Shown here piece after piece: positions 1 to 12,208 of a stretch of DNA of 64,000 nt; the stretch's first letter is position 1; each line of letters begins with the position of its first letter. Source of the stretch: Chlorella sorokiniana (taxonomy: Eukaryota > Chlorophyta > Trebouxiophyceae > Chlorellales > Chlorellaceae). The stretch covers positions 620,001 to 684,000 of the forward strand of contig CP084611.1 in the NCBI GenBank assembly GCA_025917655.1. The letters run 5' to 3'. The notes under the pieces are model-generated. The model worked only from the letters and a program-made list of their open reading frames with translations. It made no database searches and was not told the origin of the DNA. The translations under genes were made by a program, and so were the position numbers.

Positions 1-112
1 GGAGGAGGGGCGGGAGGGGTCAGGATCGAGGAATTGTTAGGGCACGTGGTTCCTGGTTTGTGCGGGCGGACCTTGGCGTCGAGAGAATATGCAGGCCCGA
101 GCGTGTTGCAAG

Positions 113-2678
113 TCAAAGGAAGCACGGGTAGCACCAGCAAACCCAGGAGGGGACGCAGGCTGGCAGCGCTCCTCCGCAGCACTCCTCTTCCTGCCTCCGG
201 CCGCCCGCAGCCCCAGCCAGCACAGAGCGCTGCATGCCAGAGGCAGGGCAGAGGTGGCCAGGACTACGCACCAGCAGGAGCGGCTGAAGGCCGTGTGTGC
301 GGTCCTGGGGCGGCAGCTGCAGGGCAGCCGCTGCCACGGGTCCAAACTCCCGTACCAGGTCCTCGTCCTGGTCCTGGCTGAGGTCCAGCAGTACCGCGGC
401 AGCTTCCAGGGGGTCGCAGGGCGGGTCTGGAAGCGCCAGAGGCTGCACCGCAGCCAAAGCGGCCAGCAGCGGGGCACAGCCGCCGCTTCTGCCGTCGCCG
501 GCGGGCTGTTTGTGTTGCTCCTGCGGTTGCTGCTGCTTGCCGTCGTCCGCGGCGCCGCCGCCGGCCGCGCGTCAAAGTACGCTCGGGGTCGTGGATGTTG
601 AGAGGAGCGTACTGCTTGTCCCGCTCATCCAGGGTCAGGTCCTCCAGCGCCGACGCCGCCCGCTGCCGCCACTCAGCGAGCCGCTCCGGCGACACGCCCC
701 CTGCTCTGTCAATGCATCGCCCCCGCTGCTGCTGCTGCCGGCCTCCCGGGCAGCCCGTGCCTGCTGCTGTGCGGCCAGCGCCGCCGCGATGCGGCTTGTG
801 TCCCCGGCTGCTGCGCCGCGCTGCCGTCCCTGCCGCCGCCGCCGCCCGCCAGCTCATCCAGCGCCTCGGGCGCGCCCTGCAGCACCACCGCCGCGTGGCG
901 GTTCACGTCGCGGGCGATCGAGTCCAGGCCGGCGCCGCGCAGGGCCGCCGCCGGGTCGCGTGCGCCGTCGTGCAGCAGGCCAAAGCCGGCCGAGAAGCGC
1001 TCCCCGCGTCGGCCGCCAGGTTGACGGTCGGATCGACGCGGCCTACCGCCTGCTTCGCCCGCGCCGCCTCCTGCGACCCAGCACAGCACGCGCAGCACGC
1101 TTGGTTGAAGCAGCGATGCAGGTTGAGGCGCAGCAGGCCCAGCCACGTCTGTTCTGGGCGCTCGCAGCCCGCTGATGCTATGTGTCAGCCGCTCGGCGAG
1201 GGGACCTGGGCGCTCGGGAAAGACCACCCACCTGTTCCTGCAGCTGGCGCTTGAAAGGCGCAAACAGCTCGTCCTCCTCCTCGTCGTCGCCATCCAGCGG
1301 CAGGCCCTGGCGCCGCCTGTACCAGAAGGGAGGTTGGGAATCAAAAGATCAATGCATCAAGTAATGTGGGGGAGGGGGAGGGGGGAGAGCAGTGGTCTGC
1401 GGAGCCAGCACGCATCGCCGGCGGCTCTCCCCACCCCCCTTCCCCCGACCGACAGCTGCCGGCTGCCGCAACAGGGACGGAGGGCATGCAGTGGGGGTGA
1501 AGGCGTACCGCCTAGCCATGCGCTTGTACTGCTGCTTGAAGTACCGCGTCCAGAACGCCTTTTCGTCCATGGAGTGGGGCACGTGCGCCAGGTAGGCGCG
1601 GTGCATCTCGGGCCGCTCCGCAAATATCTTCAAGAACGGGGGGTGAGGGGGGGAGTGGACGGCAGGGAACGGAGTCGGCAAAGAGGCGCACGCCGCCATG
1701 CTGCGCGCTGCCTGGCTGCCGGAGCGCTCCGCTCAGGGCTGGTGACAGCCGATCGCCAGCCAGCCTGGCTGCGTAGCTTGGTTCAAGGCTGCAGGCGAGG
1801 CTGTTGCTGGTGACAGGCAGACCGCTGACCTGGGACAATGGCCCCAGCGGTCGCCCGCTCTGCGCACTCTCTGCCCGCTGCCTTTCTACCTGCCTACCGA
1901 GCTGCAGCAAGCACATGCCGGCTCAGCCACCCTGCAGCCCGCATGCTCTGCTCCCCACCTGCTGGATGACTGCCGGCGTCAGCTGGAAGTGCACCTTCTC
2001 CGTCTGACCGTCGGCGCTGGGCTTCACGTCTGCCAGCATGGCAGAGGGCAGGCCCACCCGCTGCGCTGCGCTGCGCGTGCCGTCGCCGGCGCCGCCGCGG
2101 GCGAGCGCGTCCTTGAGCTGCCCCTGCCGCGTGCGCCAGAACTCTTGTTCGGACAGTATGCCTGACACGACCAGAGACTTGTACACCGACTCAAGGTCTT
2201 TGTCTGCCCGGAACAGCGCAGTGGCCTGCGCGGCTGTGGGCACGAGCAGCTTGTCGCCGCTCGCGGCGGCGGAGGCCGGCCGGGCCGCCGGCTTGGACGC
2301 CTTAAGGAGTTCCACCGCATCGTCGCGGTCTGCTACGCTTTGGAAACCCAGGATCAAAGGGCCAGCCGCTGTGTCAAGCTTGATGAACGGCTTGCCTGGG
2401 GCCTGCTGGGTCCCTGCGGCAGCAGGGAAAGCAGGGCGGTGAGGCGGTGAGAGGCAGCGGCAGCAGGGCGGCGACGGTTCCAGCGCCCGCTGCAGCGCCC
2501 ATCGCAGGTATCACCCCTTACTTGTGATGGCACTGATCTCGATGATCGCGGGCTTGGCCTTGGAAGGGTCGCTGGGCTCCCAAGTGACCTTGCTTTTGCT
2601 GATCATGCAGACGCCGTCCACAGCATTGGCACCCGTGCCCTTCTGGGCTTTCTTTGTGAAAATTGCGGCATCAGACAT
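113..2678 (-). CDS. TFB1: TFIIH core subunit TFB1 (p62/GTF2H1-like), 3' end unresolved
   Basis: This is the p62/Tfb1 scaffold subunit of general transcription and DNA-repair factor TFIIH, a nuclear protein that bridges the helicase core to its regulators. The chosen start, ATG at 2678, opens an exon reading MSDAAIFTKKAQKGTG and then a lysine-rich strand segment typical of the N-terminal PH domain. An exon at 2357-1980 carries a first BSD domain (GILSEQEFWRTRQGQL, then QRVGLPSAMLADVKP and VHFQLTP). The second BSD domain lies at about 1625-1510 (IFAERPEMHRAYL, EKAFWTRYFKQQYKRM). Further exons carry DSIARDVNRHAAVVLQG at about 930-880 and YAPLNIHDPER near 600, both family-like. The expected C-terminal helices were not recognised, so the end at 113 is only where the last open frame stops and the gene may run off the left edge. 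The frame breaks at a C4 run at 1002-1005 and again near 580. Confidence 0.8.
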
Positions 2679-2962
2679 CGCGGTAGCGGTCGCTTGCACG
2701 CCCCGCTTGCAAGTCTTTTTCACAACATGTCGAAGGGAGCAATGAATAACGGAGCTAGCCGACAATGAAGTCACTTGTCATATGGAACCGAATTAATGAT
2801 GCCCGCAGATGCGCAAGAGGCCCCGCAAGAGTCCTGGGCTGTGCCCATTGCATGGCGCCGGAGCCATTGCATGGCACCACGACCCTGCTGACACCCGCAG
2901 CTCCCTCACTCACAAAGCACACCGAGACTGGCGCAGCCGTAGTGGCTCGATGTGGGTGCTGT

Positions 2963-2967
2963 TTACA
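2963..2967 (-). terminator. Candidate TGTAA poly(A) signal for the SET-domain gene
   Basis: The plus strand reads TTACA, so the minus strand carries TGTAA about 30 bases after the SET-gene stop at 2997-2999. TGTAA is the usual green-algal polyadenylation signal, normally 10-20 bases before the cleavage site. The position suits a very short 3' UTR. Confidence 0.5.
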
Positions 2968-2996
2968 AAGGCGTGTTTCAAGACGCCCATGTCCGC

Positions 2997-5900
2997 CTAG
3001 CCGCCCTCCAGGCCAGACTGCAGCAAGCGGCGGCACTCGCGCAGGCTGCTGCGCAGGATGTGCCGTTGCCCCTCCAGGTACAGCTGGCAGAAGCGGGTGC
3101 TCAGCCTCCAGTCCTCATCAAAACCGTTCTCGTTGCACTCCGCATTCGCATCGCCGCCCGCTACTGGGCGTTTTTCTGCTTCTGGCCGGCCCGCCGCGCT
3201 GCCGGCCTCCTCCCCTGCTCGCTGCTGCAGGGTGAGCTGCTGCAGCCCGTGCTGCGCTGCCGCTGAGCTGGCTTCCGAACCGTCCGGCTGTGCCGCGTCT
3301 GCAGCAGCCTCGCCCAGCAGCGGCAGCTGCTCCAGCGGCTGCAGGAGCTCCAGCAGGGCAGCTTCCAGCGTGCGCAGCGCTTGGTCCTCGTTCTCAGGGG
3401 CCACCGGCCCCGCCACCGGGGCTGCCTTGCCCCGCTCCAAGCGCCGCAGCTCCGCCGCCGTGGCGACGATGACGCGCAGGCAGGCCAGCAGCTGGCGGGA
3501 CAGCGGACCGTCCTGCAGGCTATGCTCCAGGCTCAGCCCCAGCGCGCTCAGCGCAGCACGCTGCCGCGCCGCCAGCGGGCCGTCAGGCGGCTGCAACACA
3601 GGGGGACGGGCACCGCAGCGTGGTGAGGAGGGAGCGGCGATTCAGGCCGGCCGTGCGCAGCGGCTTGGGAGCTGTCTGGTGCCGGATGCGACTCAAACCA
3701 CCACCAGACCTACTACTCCAGAAGCATGGACACAGCATTCTTCCGTCGCGATGCGACAATAGTGCATACAGGCACACACACATCCAAGCGCAGCCTTTCC
3801 CACAGACCCCCCTCACCCCCCCCCACCCCCACACACGCTTGTCCCCCCTCCCCCCATGCCCGCCCCCCGCCCCTCCCCGCACCTCCAGCTGCAGCGGCAC
3901 CAGGTCATGTGGGTTGCGGGGCACCACAAACCCGTAGTAGACCAGCAGCTTGAGGTTGGGGACTGGCCCGTAAGAGATGAAGACCTGGAGGGGACGGATG
4001 GGCAGCCGCAGGGGCAGAGGGGTGGCCACTGCAGCTGGGAGCGCGGCCAGGCGGTCGCACGCGCCAGGCACGCGGCGGCGGCGCCAGCGCAGCGCGACGC
4101 GGCAAGAGGCGGCGCACCTGCTGCCCCTGGGGGCAGGGGCGGAAGGCAGGGAAGTCAAGGGTGCGGGTGGCGGGGTTGAGGCGGCCGTAGCGCACGCAGT
4201 GCGGCCACGGGCTGTGGTTGACGTGGCACGCAAAGGGCACCATCACGGGCTGGCTGCTGCCGCCGCTGCTGCTCGCGGCAGGCTTGGGCTGGCTGCCGCC
4301 GCCTTGCTCCCGCCCTTGGCCTTGCTGCTGCCTTTCTTGCTGCTTTTGCTGCGGCTTTGCTTGCCGGCATGTTCGTTCCCATTGCTGTCGACGGCCGGAG
4401 CTGGTTCTGCAGAGTCCTCAGGAAACTCAATCTGCAGAGCGAGGTGAGCGAAAACCTGGGAAGACATGAGGGTGGACACGCATGATTTTGATCCAAGAAG
4501 CATGCATATGGTGCGCTTTGCGCTGCGTGCTGAGCGCAGCATTAAAAGCAGCGTTTGTGCCGCCGGCGCCCCCACCCCCACCCCAGCTCCTAAGCTCCTT
4601 TGCACTCACGTCAAAAGCATATCTGCGCGAGGGGGATGGACAACGGAGGGGAGGCGGGATCAGGCACTGAGGGCACCCTACCACCAAACTCAAACACGAG
4701 GCGCTCGCGCTACCAAGCCGCCACCCAGCAGCCCAGGCAACGCCACAGGCAAGCTGCTGAAGTGTCTGACACACTGGTACACCGTGGCGATGGGGAAGCG
4801 GGAGACAGGAAGGCAGGCGGGGGAGCCAGGCCAGAGAACCGGTCCAGCAAAGGCAGCTTGCCGTACCGACTCACCCGTACCAGAGCTCAGCTGCCCAGAG
4901 GTAACCCTCGTACTCAAACCAGTCGGGCTGGAGCAGCGCCGGGTAGGCGGCCAGCAGCATGTTGAACAGCGGCCGCGTGTCTGCGTACTGCGCGCGCGAG
5001 CGGAGGAGGGCAGCGGCGGGTGGGGTTCTTGGGGTGGTGGAGGGGGCGTGGACGGGGCTGGGGGTTGAGGGGCGTGGAAAGCCCCCTGCGGTTGCTTCCA
5101 TGCCCACCGCCCACGCAACGCTTGCGGCTGCTTGCTGGCCATGCCCAGGGCGCCCCACCTGCTGCCGCAGGTGCTGCTGCGCCCTGGCCAGCTCCAGGTG
5201 AGCGGCTGTGCCCGCCAGAGACTGCACCAGGCGTTGGGGGAAGGAGAGCCCTGTGAAGAACTTGGCGGGCAGCGACCGCCAGTACCGCGCCCACCGGCTC
5301 TCTTCGTCGTGCCTGCAGGTGCCGGGTTGGGGCGGGGGGTAGCCTGGGGAGGTGGAGGGGGGCGCGCGCACAACGCAGCAGGGAATCGAGGGGCTGGGAG
5401 GCACGTGCACGTGTGCGATAGCTGCGCATAGCGCCTGCCAAAGGCGGGGGCTCAAGTTGGGCGAGGCAGGGATTGCCAGCCCTGCCTGTCAATCATGGTG
5501 AAGATGATGAGCAGGTTGTCCGTGGTGAGGCCAGGTATCGCCGCCAGCATGCGCCCTGCGTGCAACAGGCCAGGCTCACGCTGGAAGGCAGGCAGCCAGC
5601 GTCGACGCGGCAGGGGCATGGCAGCAGGCGGCCTGGGCAGCTGAATGTCCGTCGCTGCCGGGCCCGCAGGAGCGTTGGTGCAGGACACTGGGCAGGTGCG
5701 GAGTCGGGCTCGATCCGGTGAGCGGGCGGCTCACCAAGTCTGTCTGTCGCACGGTGCCCTCCCAAATGAGCACTTCCTCTGGGAGGGACAGCAGCAAGTC
5801 CCCAGCAGCCAGGTCACGAGCGGCGGCGCAGCCGCGCAGGCCCCCAAAGCTTGCGATGCGGATGCCGGCGGACACCCCTTGCTCCGCAGCCCAAGCCTCA

Positions 5901-6256
5901 AAATCCGCAGCGGCGCTGCCGGGCGGCGCGGGGCGCCCTTGCAGCGCGCTGCTGCTGTCGCCGGAGCTGTCGCCGCCGCTGCCTGTGATGCTGCTCAGGG
6001 TCACGTCGCCATGAGCAAGCTCGGGCCACAGGGTGCGCGCATGCTCAGCCAGCGCGGCCAGCAGGGCAGCCCGCGGCCCGTCTCCGCAATTTTTGCCAGC
6101 CTCGGACAGGTGCCCTAGCAGCAGCGACACAGCCGCTGCCTCATTCCGCAAGTTCAGCGGGCTCCTGAGCTGAGACACATCTTGCAAGAAGTAAAGCTCG
6201 CTCTGTTCCAAGCGGGGGAGCAAAAGCAGGCTGTTGATGCCAACCCCAAGGGTCAT
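2997..6256 (-). CDS. SET-domain protein-lysine methyltransferase, Rubisco-LSMT/SETD-like
   Basis: This is a split-SET lysine methyltransferase of the Rubisco large-subunit methyltransferase family, which methylates proteins with S-adenosylmethionine. The N-terminal exon (6256-5720) contains FEAWAAEQGVSAGIRIASFG and ARDLAAGDLLLSLPEEVLIW, the usual entry into the SET fold. The insert follows (TDNLLIIFTMIDR at about 5520, then AKFFTGLSFPQRLVQSLAG). The catalytic end is clear: MVPFACHVNHSPWPHCVRYG at 4246-4190 includes the family NHS motif, and VFISYGPVPNLKLLVYYGF at 3990-3930 includes the SAM-site tyrosine. The last exon (3599-2997) is a helical LSMT-type substrate-binding region (LSTRFCQLYLEGQRHILR). 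ATG 6256 begins MTLGVGINSLL; a short upstream exon with a targeting peptide is possible. The substrate cannot be told from sequence. Confidence 0.86.
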
Positions 6257-8333
6257 GCGGGGCTCCGGCGCCAGCGGAGCGGCGGCAGCAGGCGGCGGCG
6301 GCACGTGCAGGCGTCATGCAGCGTTTGATTTTAAGCATGACATCGTTCATCATGCATCCATAGAAGCTGTTGTTGATATTGACACCGCGTGCTTCACGAC
6401 ATGGTGCTTCCCACCTTGCTAATGCAATGCACGCGGCTGCAAGCGAGCAACTCGGAGAGCTGCAATGAAGCACTGGGCAATGCGAGAACGCGCAGAAGGC
6501 CTAGCTCTTGCAAAAGGGTCCGCTTCCTGGAGTCCTGTACGCCAAACAACTCTTCAAGAGTGACAGCCATGCCTTGTATACATGGTAACGGCCATCCATG
6601 TCCCGTAAGGCCCTAAAAAGTAGGGGTGTGCCACCTTCCGACGATGCGCCAGCGGCCGCCACGCGCAAAAGGTGAACGGTTGACTGCACCTAGATGTATT
6701 CGGGCCATATGCCTTGAATTTATGTATGGTTACAAGTACCAAGAAACGAGTTGATGCTTTGATAAGGAGAGGTGCATCAGAGACTGATCCTGTCAGCACA
6801 CAGACACAAGCTCGACGCAAAAATGATGGTGATGGGCAACACGCGGCGTGGCGTAAGCTTGTTAGGTGTGGCCTGAACAAGAATTTGCCGACAGACATGA
6901 AATGGGGTACCCTCCGTCTGGGGTTGAGGCGGCTGGCTGGGCTGCAGCGCGAATCCTGAGCCCTGATTTGGGCGGTGGAACAGGCGACTGAGCGGGTGGG
7001 AACAGCGCACGACGGCCGACCGCGGGAGGGTGGGCATGTGGAAAAATCAGCGGTCGGGAGAGGCAAATGAAACTGTGTGGGCTAGAAAACAGGGCATGCC
7101 ATGCGCCGCAGGAGCGGCGGTTGGCGGGGAGCACAGAGCTGAGGCGCAAAGTGCATTGGGGGTGGGGCATGGCTGACATGCATATTCCAGAACCACGGGA
7201 ATGGCAGGGGCGAGGGTCACGTGTCCGTACAGCGAAAGGGGCACGATGCATGAAGCAAGTGCCCGGCGGGGCATCTACAGCTTGTGCTGCACAGTCCAGA
7301 GTGTTGTATGTGCGAAAACAGGGCAAAGCATGGTCCCTTGAAGGGCGCGCGTGTGCAAGGGGCACACTTGGCTCAGCAGCCATCAACCAGCGGGCTGGGC
7401 CAAGGAAAGGATGGGTATATGGGGGCGCGTAGCAAGGCAAGACACCAGGTAGCGATGATCGGGGGAGGGGGTTAAGTGGCGGGAGCGGGTTGCCACATCA
7501 GCATGTAGGGAAAGCAAGGGGCAGGGAGGGCAAGGCAAGGGAGAAAAACAGTGCGCCTAGCAGACAGCGGGGAGGAGGGGCGCCGTGGGGCATGGCAGCA
7601 AGCAGGGAGTCTACAAAACTAGTTAAGGGGCGATGCACATACAGCAAGCGCGGCTGCCGCAAGAGAGAGAACACTGGTGGACAGCAAGGCTACTTATAAA
7701 ACCAACGCGTTCATTGGACAGGCTGCAGGCAAGCATAGAGGGTAAAGGTAAGGGGGAGGGGGTTCTTACTTCTGAAAGAACGGAGATCTACCGCTATGTT
7801 CATTTTGCGCTGCCCTCTTTGGGACAGCGCAGGCAGGGAAGAAGGCGTCAGGAAGGGCGGGCAGGCACAAGGAGAGGCGCGCTGGGGTACAGGTGCAGCT
7901 CTCAGCGATGCGCAGAATGAAAACACACCTGCTGTACAGGGCAGTGAAAAACACGGAGAGGAGATGGCAAGAAGACGCAAACAGGGGCAAGAAGACGGCT
8001 GTGAAGGCAATTCGGCAGGGATTGAAGGGAAGAAAAGGCGGCGCGGCGCGGTACAGGTGACAGCGCTGAGGCAGCCGGGTGCACAGGCGGCACGCAAATG
8101 TGCGGCGTGGTTCAGCCAGGCGTGGCCCCGTCGGCAAGAAGGCGGGGCATGGGCAGCCGTGGGTGACCAGGCCCGCGAGTTGCAAGGCATGCGGCGGGTG
8201 CGCGGCGATGGGTGAAGGGTAAATGGTGAAGTATCAAGCAGAGACGGTGGCGCGAGAGGATGCAGCACTGGGGCAGGTGCTGGGGCAGGCGGCCAGCAGA
8301 GGCGAGAGCGGGCAGAGCGGTGGCGGCGCCAGC
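6257..8333. other. Spacer and probable long 3' UTR, purine-rich on the plus strand
   Basis: This 2.1-kb gap separates two minus-strand genes, so it must hold the 3' UTR of the 8.3-10.9 kb gene and the promoter of the SET gene. From about 7040 to 8280 the plus strand is strongly purine-rich (runs such as gggcagggagggcaaggc), so any transcript read leftward would be pyrimidine-rich. A TTACA at 6730-6734, TGTAA on the minus strand, could end such a long 3' UTR. The open frames present, for example plus 7796-8215, have biased composition and no recognisable domain. Confidence 0.5.
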
Positions 8334-10880
8334 TCAGGCGGCGCCATCTTGCACCCGCGGGCGCTTGGAGGGACTCTCCTCCGCCTCCTCCGTCAGGCCG
8401 CCCTGCGAGGGGCGGCAAGCCTCCGCCCGCGGCGGCTTGCGCAGCGCCTTGGCCTGCGGGCGAGGGCGGAGCGGAGGGAAGAGGCAGCAGCACATCAACA
8501 AGCTGGCAGGCATGGCAGGGTGGCGCCTGCATGAGCTGGGGGCTCACAGCGAAGCAGTGCCCGCTGCCGCTGGTGCCGCATGCCGCCAGCCCGCAACGCT
8601 TGGCGGTAGCAGCAATGCGCCGACAGTCCGGCATGCCAATGTGTGGCTTTCAGCACGCTGGCAGCTGGGGGTCCCGCCCACCTGGCGCTGCACAAAGCTG
8701 CAGATGCGGTGCATGCGCCGGGCCCAGGCCTCGCGTGGCGAGGAAGGCTCCGCAGCGCCACCCTGTGGCAGTCGGAAGAGCAGCTCCAGGCAGGGCTTGA
8801 CCTCTGCAGGGGAGCGGGATGGAGGGCAGAAGCAAGGACACACAGGGTCACACATCGGCCTGTGCTGGCTGCAGAAGCCTCGGTGAGCTAGCGAGGCGCC
8901 GCAAGGTGCAGCTGCCAAACGCGCTCGCGACAGGCGCCGGCCACTCAGCACACACGCAAGCCGCAGCAGCGACGCGCGTTGGCCGAGCGCACCCGTTGCG
9001 AGGTCCAGACGCAGGCTCCAGCCCAGGCCGCACAGCATGTCGGCCTGAGCTTCGACCACAGCCTCTCTCAGCTCGCAGAAGGAGCGCTTCCAGTTGGCGG
9101 TGATGGCCACCACGGCCTGCGAAGAAGAAAGAATCGGGGGAGGGAGGGAGTCTGATGTGGCAAGCAGGGGTGGGGAACCCCGCAAGGGAAGAAGCTGGTG
9201 AGGAGGCGTGCCGCGGGCGGGAGGGGCAGGCCGCACATCAGCGCAGAGGGCGACAGGGGACGCCAGCAAGTGCCACTTGGCCGTGGGGCACGCCTGCGCG
9301 GGCTTGGCGAGGCGTGAAGCTTGCAGACCGCAGGCGCCCACCTCTGGCGAAATCACTGCCAGGTGTTTCAGGTAGTTGTTGAGGCAGACGGTGGCCGGCG
9401 AGCGCCACACGCTCTCCATGCTTTCCAGCAGCCACAGCGAGGCCAGCAGGCGGTGCTCGCTGGCTGCAAAGTGAGGGCGGCGCGGGACACGCGACGGGCG
9501 TGGGTAAGTCTTGAGGGACGGCCGGCTCTGTCAGTCGGGCGGCAGCACAGCATCATTCTGCGCAGCTGCTGGCCCAGGGTCCAGTCAGACGCGCAAAAGG
9601 CTGGCACAGGGGCTCACTTTCCGCATGGCCGGCCTTCAGGTGCATGGCGAGCAGCTGGCCCAGGGTCCAGTGCAGTGCCTCGCTGGCGGGCATGCCGGGC
9701 TGGGCAGCTACCGGGTGGCTTCCCTTCAGCTCCAGCGACAGCAGCGCCGATTGGACCAGGGGCGAGGCGGCCACACACTGGAAGAACGACTCCAGGCGCA
9801 GCCAGAGCGCGGCGGAGGCCGCCTGGCGGCAGTCGGATTCGGCGTGGCTGGCCGGGGCAGCAAGCGCCGCTTCAGCCGTCGCGGGGGCAGGGCCGCTGTT
9901 GGCAGCCACGGCTGCAGCGCGTGGCGACACTGCCGCGTGGCTGGGCAGGGCAGCGGGAGTGATGGGCCCGCATTCACACGTGCAAGTGCCAGGCTGGGCA
10001 GCAGTCAGGTCGGCAGGCGTGGCCGATCGGCGGCCCCAGCAGGGCTCCTCCGTCGTGCCGCCCAGCCCCTCTTCCACGTGCTCCGCCACGGCTGCCGCCC
10101 TGGGGGAGGTGCTGTGCTGCGTGCGGAGGCGAGGCAGCTCTCCAAGGGATTCCTGGGACAAGCCTGCAGCGCAGGGAGGGCAACGGCGACGGTGTGGTGA
10201 GGGCGGCACCACCGGCAAACCGCAGTCGGCAGACCACAGTCTGCCAGCACTGGTTCGGGCAGGGCAGCGTCAACGCGCATCGCTGCAGCAGCAACCGCCT
10301 CGGGTCCAGGAGGAGCGAATCCGTGGGTTTGCTGCCTGGCAGCGGGCGCTGCCATCCGCTCAACAAGGCTGGCAACAGCAGCGAAGGTCAGCAGCATGCA
10401 CGGCATGTGCCAAGGCGGCAACACTGGCTCTAAGCGACTCAGGTCAGGATGCCAGCCGACACACAACGCAAGCTAGGCAATGCCTGACTAGCCACATGGT
10501 GCGGTACAGCACAGCTGCGTGCGGTGGGTGGCCACACCTGCTGCATACGGGTTGCCACCCTCAGCGATATGAATCTCCATCAGGGATGCAGAAGCACCGA
10601 GGGTGGTCGCCAGGGCCACAGGCAAGGTGCCGCCGCAGGTGTCGCACTGGGCGCCGCTTGAGCTTGCGGCGGCGGCAACCCGTGCGCCAGCAGCCTGCCA
10701 GCCAGCCTCCGGTTGCAGTTCCCCCGATGGCTGATGCCTGCAAGGATACCGCGTGGGGCTGCATGAGAGGCCTGGAAGCGCCTGAAGCGATGAAAAAGGG
10801 TACTGGAGGGAAGCCTCCCCGGCCACAGATCGTGGTGAATGCCTCCAGCACGCTCACCCGGGGGTTCAAGGCCTGCATGG
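8334..10880 (-). CDS. Unrecognised multi-exon protein with basic, NLS-like C-terminus
   Basis: I do not recognise this gene. The exon chain reads like real protein. An exon near 10740-10510 includes a CDTCGG pair of cysteines. The large exon at 10170-9620 is acidic and alanine-rich, then helical (ESFFQCVAASPLVQSALLSL, SEALHWTLGQLLAMHLKAGH). Next come RLLASLWLLESMESVWRSPA with VCLNNYLKHLAVISPEV (about 9465-9340), AVVAITANWKRSFCELREAV with ADMLCGLGWSLRL (about 9115-9000), and EVKPCLELLFRLPQGG (about 8805-8760). The last exon ends SPSKRPRVQDGAA at stop 8334-8336; the SKRPR cluster suggests a nuclear protein. The helical repeats faintly resemble a cyclin box, but too weakly to name. The 5' end is unresolved because exon phases near 10740-10890 do not join cleanly. 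Confidence 0.6.
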
Positions 10881-10899
10881 CTGCCGGCGATCTAAATGC

Positions 10900-12208
10900 T
10901 CTGTGGGTGCCCCCGACGGAGCGTGCCGTGCTGCAGAGGGCAGGGTTGCATGGGGAGTGGGACGCGGTGGGACGTGCATGGCGGGGCTGTCGCGGGTTCC
11001 GGCGGCTGTGAATGTCTGCATCGACGCTGTGCAGCGATGTGGATTGGCGGTGGGGTGTCTGCACACCGCTGCCGCACTCACCCTGTGTGGCAGGAGGTGC
11101 CGCCCTGGAGACGCTGTCGAACAGCCGCCACGGCGTGTTAAAGTGTGAAATGAATAACCAGGAATAGGGGACTTTGGTCCCCCGGAGGACGAATTGTCCC
11201 AAAAGGGTCCACCTCCGCGCGGTACAGTCGGTGACTGCACTGACCCATCTCGGTCAGCAGCTGGCGGGAAAACGAAAGCACACGCAGACGGGTAGAGCGC
11301 CTTCCATCACCGTGATTCCAATCTCAGCGATCGTATACGTAGTTGAAATGCTTAGGTTTCAGTGAGAGACCGGCACATGGAGCCACCTCCTTCGCCGCCC
11401 ATCTGGACCGGGAGGAGCGCTGCCTTCCCCACCGGTGAAACTCCCATGCCACGATCGCTGCTGTTATGAGCGATCCCATAAGCTTGCTGACAAATGTACG
11501 CACGTTATTCCTTGGAGTCAAGGGGTTCAGATTGCTGGGTCACAAAAAACTTGCAAGCAGGTTGCTCCGCACCGGTGCAGCAAACGCAACGGCCCCGCCG
11601 TACACGTGCTTGACGATCCTGGGCTGCCCAACAGGGCACGCAGAAGCGGGTCAGTCCCCATGGAAGTCGCTTACTACGCTGCTGCATGAATATTCTCTGT
11701 GTTGCTCCACAGCACCTGAGTCATCCAGTTGCTGCAACCCGGCCCTGCGTGTCCCCGCTCTGCCAAACCGACGCCGGCGGGCTCATTCCCCGGCCCGTGG
11801 GCCCGTGGCTGTGAACTCGCGGCGCCACGTGCTCACTTTCAATTCGGCGGTTTTATTCCATTTTGTGCCCGCTGGCTAGCAAAGTCGGGGAGCTGCCGCT
11901 TTTTGGCGGGAAGCTCGTTTGAATGCTGAGGGCCTGAATGGAGATCTGGACGAAGTAACCCTTTCTCGTTGCCGTTTCCTTCGTCTTGCGCATCGTGAGG
12001 ATGGTCTAGGATGATTGCTTGAGCTCCCGTTCTGGTATTTTCGTATTGCTCGCCGTACTGCCCCTTGTTGTTCTGGGGGCTTTTCCTCGCTAATGCCTGA
12101 TTAGAATGATTACAAGACGCATAATTCTCACGGTAGCGGGACGGACGCCCGTTTTTGGACGAAAGGCACCGGCATCGACAACCCTGCCAGCGCCAAAACG
12201 CTCTTCAA
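10900..12208. other. Divergent spacer upstream of the TatD gene
   Basis: Between the unrecognised minus-strand gene and the plus-strand TatD gene lies 1.3 kb with no conserved coding signal. From about 11870 to 12210 the DNA is less GC-rich than its surroundings, as expected for promoter DNA. I see no clear TATA box and no RNA gene. Confidence 0.5.

Noticed and set aside
7796-8215. 139-residue plus-strand ORF
   Set aside because: Composition simply reflects the purine-rich tract (Arg, Gly, Glu, Gln). There is no domain and it lies in the presumed 3' UTR of the opposite-strand gene.
8544-10218. Naming the 8.3-10.9 kb gene a cyclin
   Set aside because: Only a loose helical resemblance (RLLASLWLLES, ADMLCGLGWSLRL); the core cyclin-box residues are not convincingly present.
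9644-11011. 455-residue open frame on the plus strand
   Set aside because: It lies antisense to the better-supported exon chain of the 8.3-10.9 kb gene. Long shadow frames are common in such GC-rich DNA, and it has no recognisable domain.
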